The position numbers were made by a program, and so were the translations under genes. Source: DASTGO01 sp035719045 (lineage in GTDB: Bacteria; Actinomycetota; Actinomycetes; Actinomycetales; Kineosporiaceae). From it: a DNA stretch of 6,551 nucleotides. Below, one piece after another: positions 5,460 through 6,551 of the stretch. Numbering within the stretch: position 1 is the stretch's first letter; each line of letters begins with the position of its first letter. Location of the stretch: the NCBI GenBank assembly GCA_035719045.1, contig DASTGO010000173.1, positions 1-6,551 on the forward strand. The letters are read 5' to 3'. A model generated the notes under the pieces. The model made no database searches, had not been told where the DNA came from, and worked only from the letters and a program-made list of their open reading frames with translations.

Positions 5460-6551
5460 GCTTGTAGGGAACGGCATGCACGTCAATACCCAGGGCGGCG
5501 CTGAACACGGCGGCCACGTTGCCCAGCCACCGCAGCTGGTCGCTGGCCCCCACATCCGCGCGAACAGTGTCGGACATGTAGCGTCCGGACTTGTCGTTCA
5601 CGGCCCAGGACCCCAGGTCCTCTCTCCATCGGAACTCTCCGGCCACCCGGCTCCTCCCGGGGACCGTGCGACCGTCCGGGGTGCTGCCCACAGCGATGCC
5701 GACATGGCCGAGCCCGTCGAGTTTCTCCAGGATCGCCTGTCTGGCCTGTTCGGGCGTCATCGCGGCCAGGGCTTCGTCTTTCTGTCGCATGCCCGCGACG
5801 AGTTCGGTGAGCTGCTCCTCACTGATGGCTTGGCTCGGATGCTCGCTGCCCAGCATCACCCGCCCGTCTTCGGTGACCGAGTACGTCCAGGTCACGTTGC
5901 GATCAGCGGTGAGCCGTGAGGGCCTGACCTGATTCAGGGGCGTCCAGAGAGGGTTGTACCGGGGATCTCCGGCGTCGTCCAGCTCGTGGTCCTTGATCCG
6001 TTTCGGGGGGACCGGCTTGCCGAAGTCGTGGTCGGGATCCCTGGCTTCCCCGACGATCGCCGACCCGGTTCCGGGCGGGAGGAGCGCGCCGGACGTCACC
6101 GTGGGATCAGGTGCCTCCATCCGGTGCCGCTGCGCCGAGACGGCGGTGCGGTCGACCGGCCCGGGAACGCCTTCTGCGCCGGTGGGTTCGAGGGTGAGAC
6201 GGCCGGGAGCACCGTGGTCGGGGACGGTGATGCCGGTGCCGGGAACCTTGGTCCTGCCGTTGCCGGTGAGCATGCCCGTGTAGTGGCGGTGTCCGCCCTT
6301 GCGTCCGCCCAGCCCTGCCAGCCCGGAGATGCCTTCGTCGAGGGCGCCGGCGGTGGTGGAGAAGGTGTCAGGGTTCCAGCCCTGGTGTTGCGCCGCCCCC
6401 GACGCCCCGTCGGTGACCCACTCGTGGACACCGCCGCGGATGGTTTCGCCGGCCCAGTGCCCGGCCTCGTGCCCGGCGTTCTTGCCCAGAATCCCGCCCA
6501 GGGCGTGCCCCAACGCCTTGGTCGGGTAGTGGCCCAGGCCCTGCATGATCG
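5449..6551 (-). CDS. C-terminal part of a polymorphic toxin-like / secreted effector protein (5' end outside window)
   Basis: The frame is open at the right edge; a codon precedes the first visible ATG (6546), so this is the C-terminal part of a longer protein, with 366 residues visible. Counting from that Met, residues 1-50 are Gly/Ala/His-rich with small residues at regular spacing (ALGHALGGILGKNAGHEAGH), like the glycine-zipper stretches in large secreted actinobacterial toxins. Residues 75-210 form a Pro/Gly/Asp-rich spacer. Residues 215-365 form a compact domain: strand TWTYSVTEDGRVML, a helix (241-275, EEQLTELVAGM and PEQARQAILEKL), then strands with GEFRW, WAVNDKSGRYM (314-324) and a final helix plus strand. 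I recall W-x-x-N-x-SGRY-like segments at the ends of other toxin-like proteins but cannot name the family or an active site. The architecture suggests a type VII or similar polymorphic toxin; a cytoplasmic multi-domain protein is not excluded. GC content is lower than in the left-hand genes. Confidence 0.75.
   Translation of the reverse strand, partial: IMQGLGHYPTKALGHALGGILGKNAGHEAGHWAGETIRGGVHEWVTDGASGAAQHQGWNPDTFSTTAGALDEGISGLAGLGGRKGGHRHYTGMLTGNGRTKVPGTGITVPDHGAPGRLTLEPTGAEGVPGPVDRTAVSAQRHRMEAPDPTVTSGALLPPGTGSAIVGEARDPDHDFGKPVPPKRIKDHELDDAGDPRYNPLWTPLNQVRPSRLTADRNVTWTYSVTEDGRVMLGSEHPSQAISEEQLTELVAGMRQKDEALAAMTPEQARQAILEKLDGLGHVGIAVGSTPDGRTVPGRSRVAGEFRWREDLGSWAVNDKSGRYMSDTVRADVGASDQLRWLGNVAAVFSAALGIDVHAVPYKQRS

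Noticed and set aside
5265..5555. Upstream extension of the small membrane protein frame into the toxin-like gene
   Set aside because: It would overlap the end of the neighbouring gene out of frame and adds a sequence with no membrane or signal character.

Overview
The window is GC-rich throughout (about 63-65% in the sampled right-hand lines, up to nearly 90% in some lines of the protease linker). It uses GTG starts behind purine-rich Shine-Dalgarno sites and encodes Ala/Pro/Thr/Gly-rich secreted proteins. All of this points to a high-GC actinobacterium. The genus cannot be fixed from the sequence; a Frankia/Nakamurella-like lineage is only a guess. No tRNA, rRNA, CRISPR array, transposase or phage gene was seen.

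Layout, left to right. (1) Positions 1-75, minus strand: the first 25 codons of a gene leaving the window, reading as a signal peptide. (2) Positions 76-202: a short gap with a degenerate GTCC-type repeat. (3) Positions 203-3946, minus strand: one very large gene (1247 aa) for a secreted S8 subtilisin-like serine protease. It carries a signal peptide, a long N-terminal region, a complete Asp/His/Asn/Ser catalytic set, a Thr/Pro linker, an Fn3-like domain, an IPT/TIG-like domain, a Gly-rich linker and a short terminal module with two cysteines. (4) Positions 3947-4306: a 360-base divergent intergenic region. (5) Positions 4307-4807, plus strand: a 166-aa protein with one N-terminal membrane segment and no recognised family. 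(6) Positions 4836-5264, minus strand: a 142-aa protein with about four membrane segments, convergent with the previous gene. (7) Positions 5449-6551, minus strand: the C-terminal 366 residues of a larger protein that looks like a secreted polymorphic-toxin or type VII-type effector. It has a glycine-zipper-like stretch, a Pro/Gly-rich spacer and a compact, unassigned C-terminal domain. Its composition is less GC-rich than the rest.

Most of the products are predicted to act at or outside the cell envelope. The most interesting part is the right end: a candidate toxin C-terminal domain followed on the same strand by a small multi-pass membrane protein, an order seen in toxin/immunity pairs. 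That pairing is an inference from gene order only. The large protease is clear as to family, but its substrate and the role of its C-terminal tail are unknown. The long open frames antisense to the protease are composition artefacts and are not annotated as genes.
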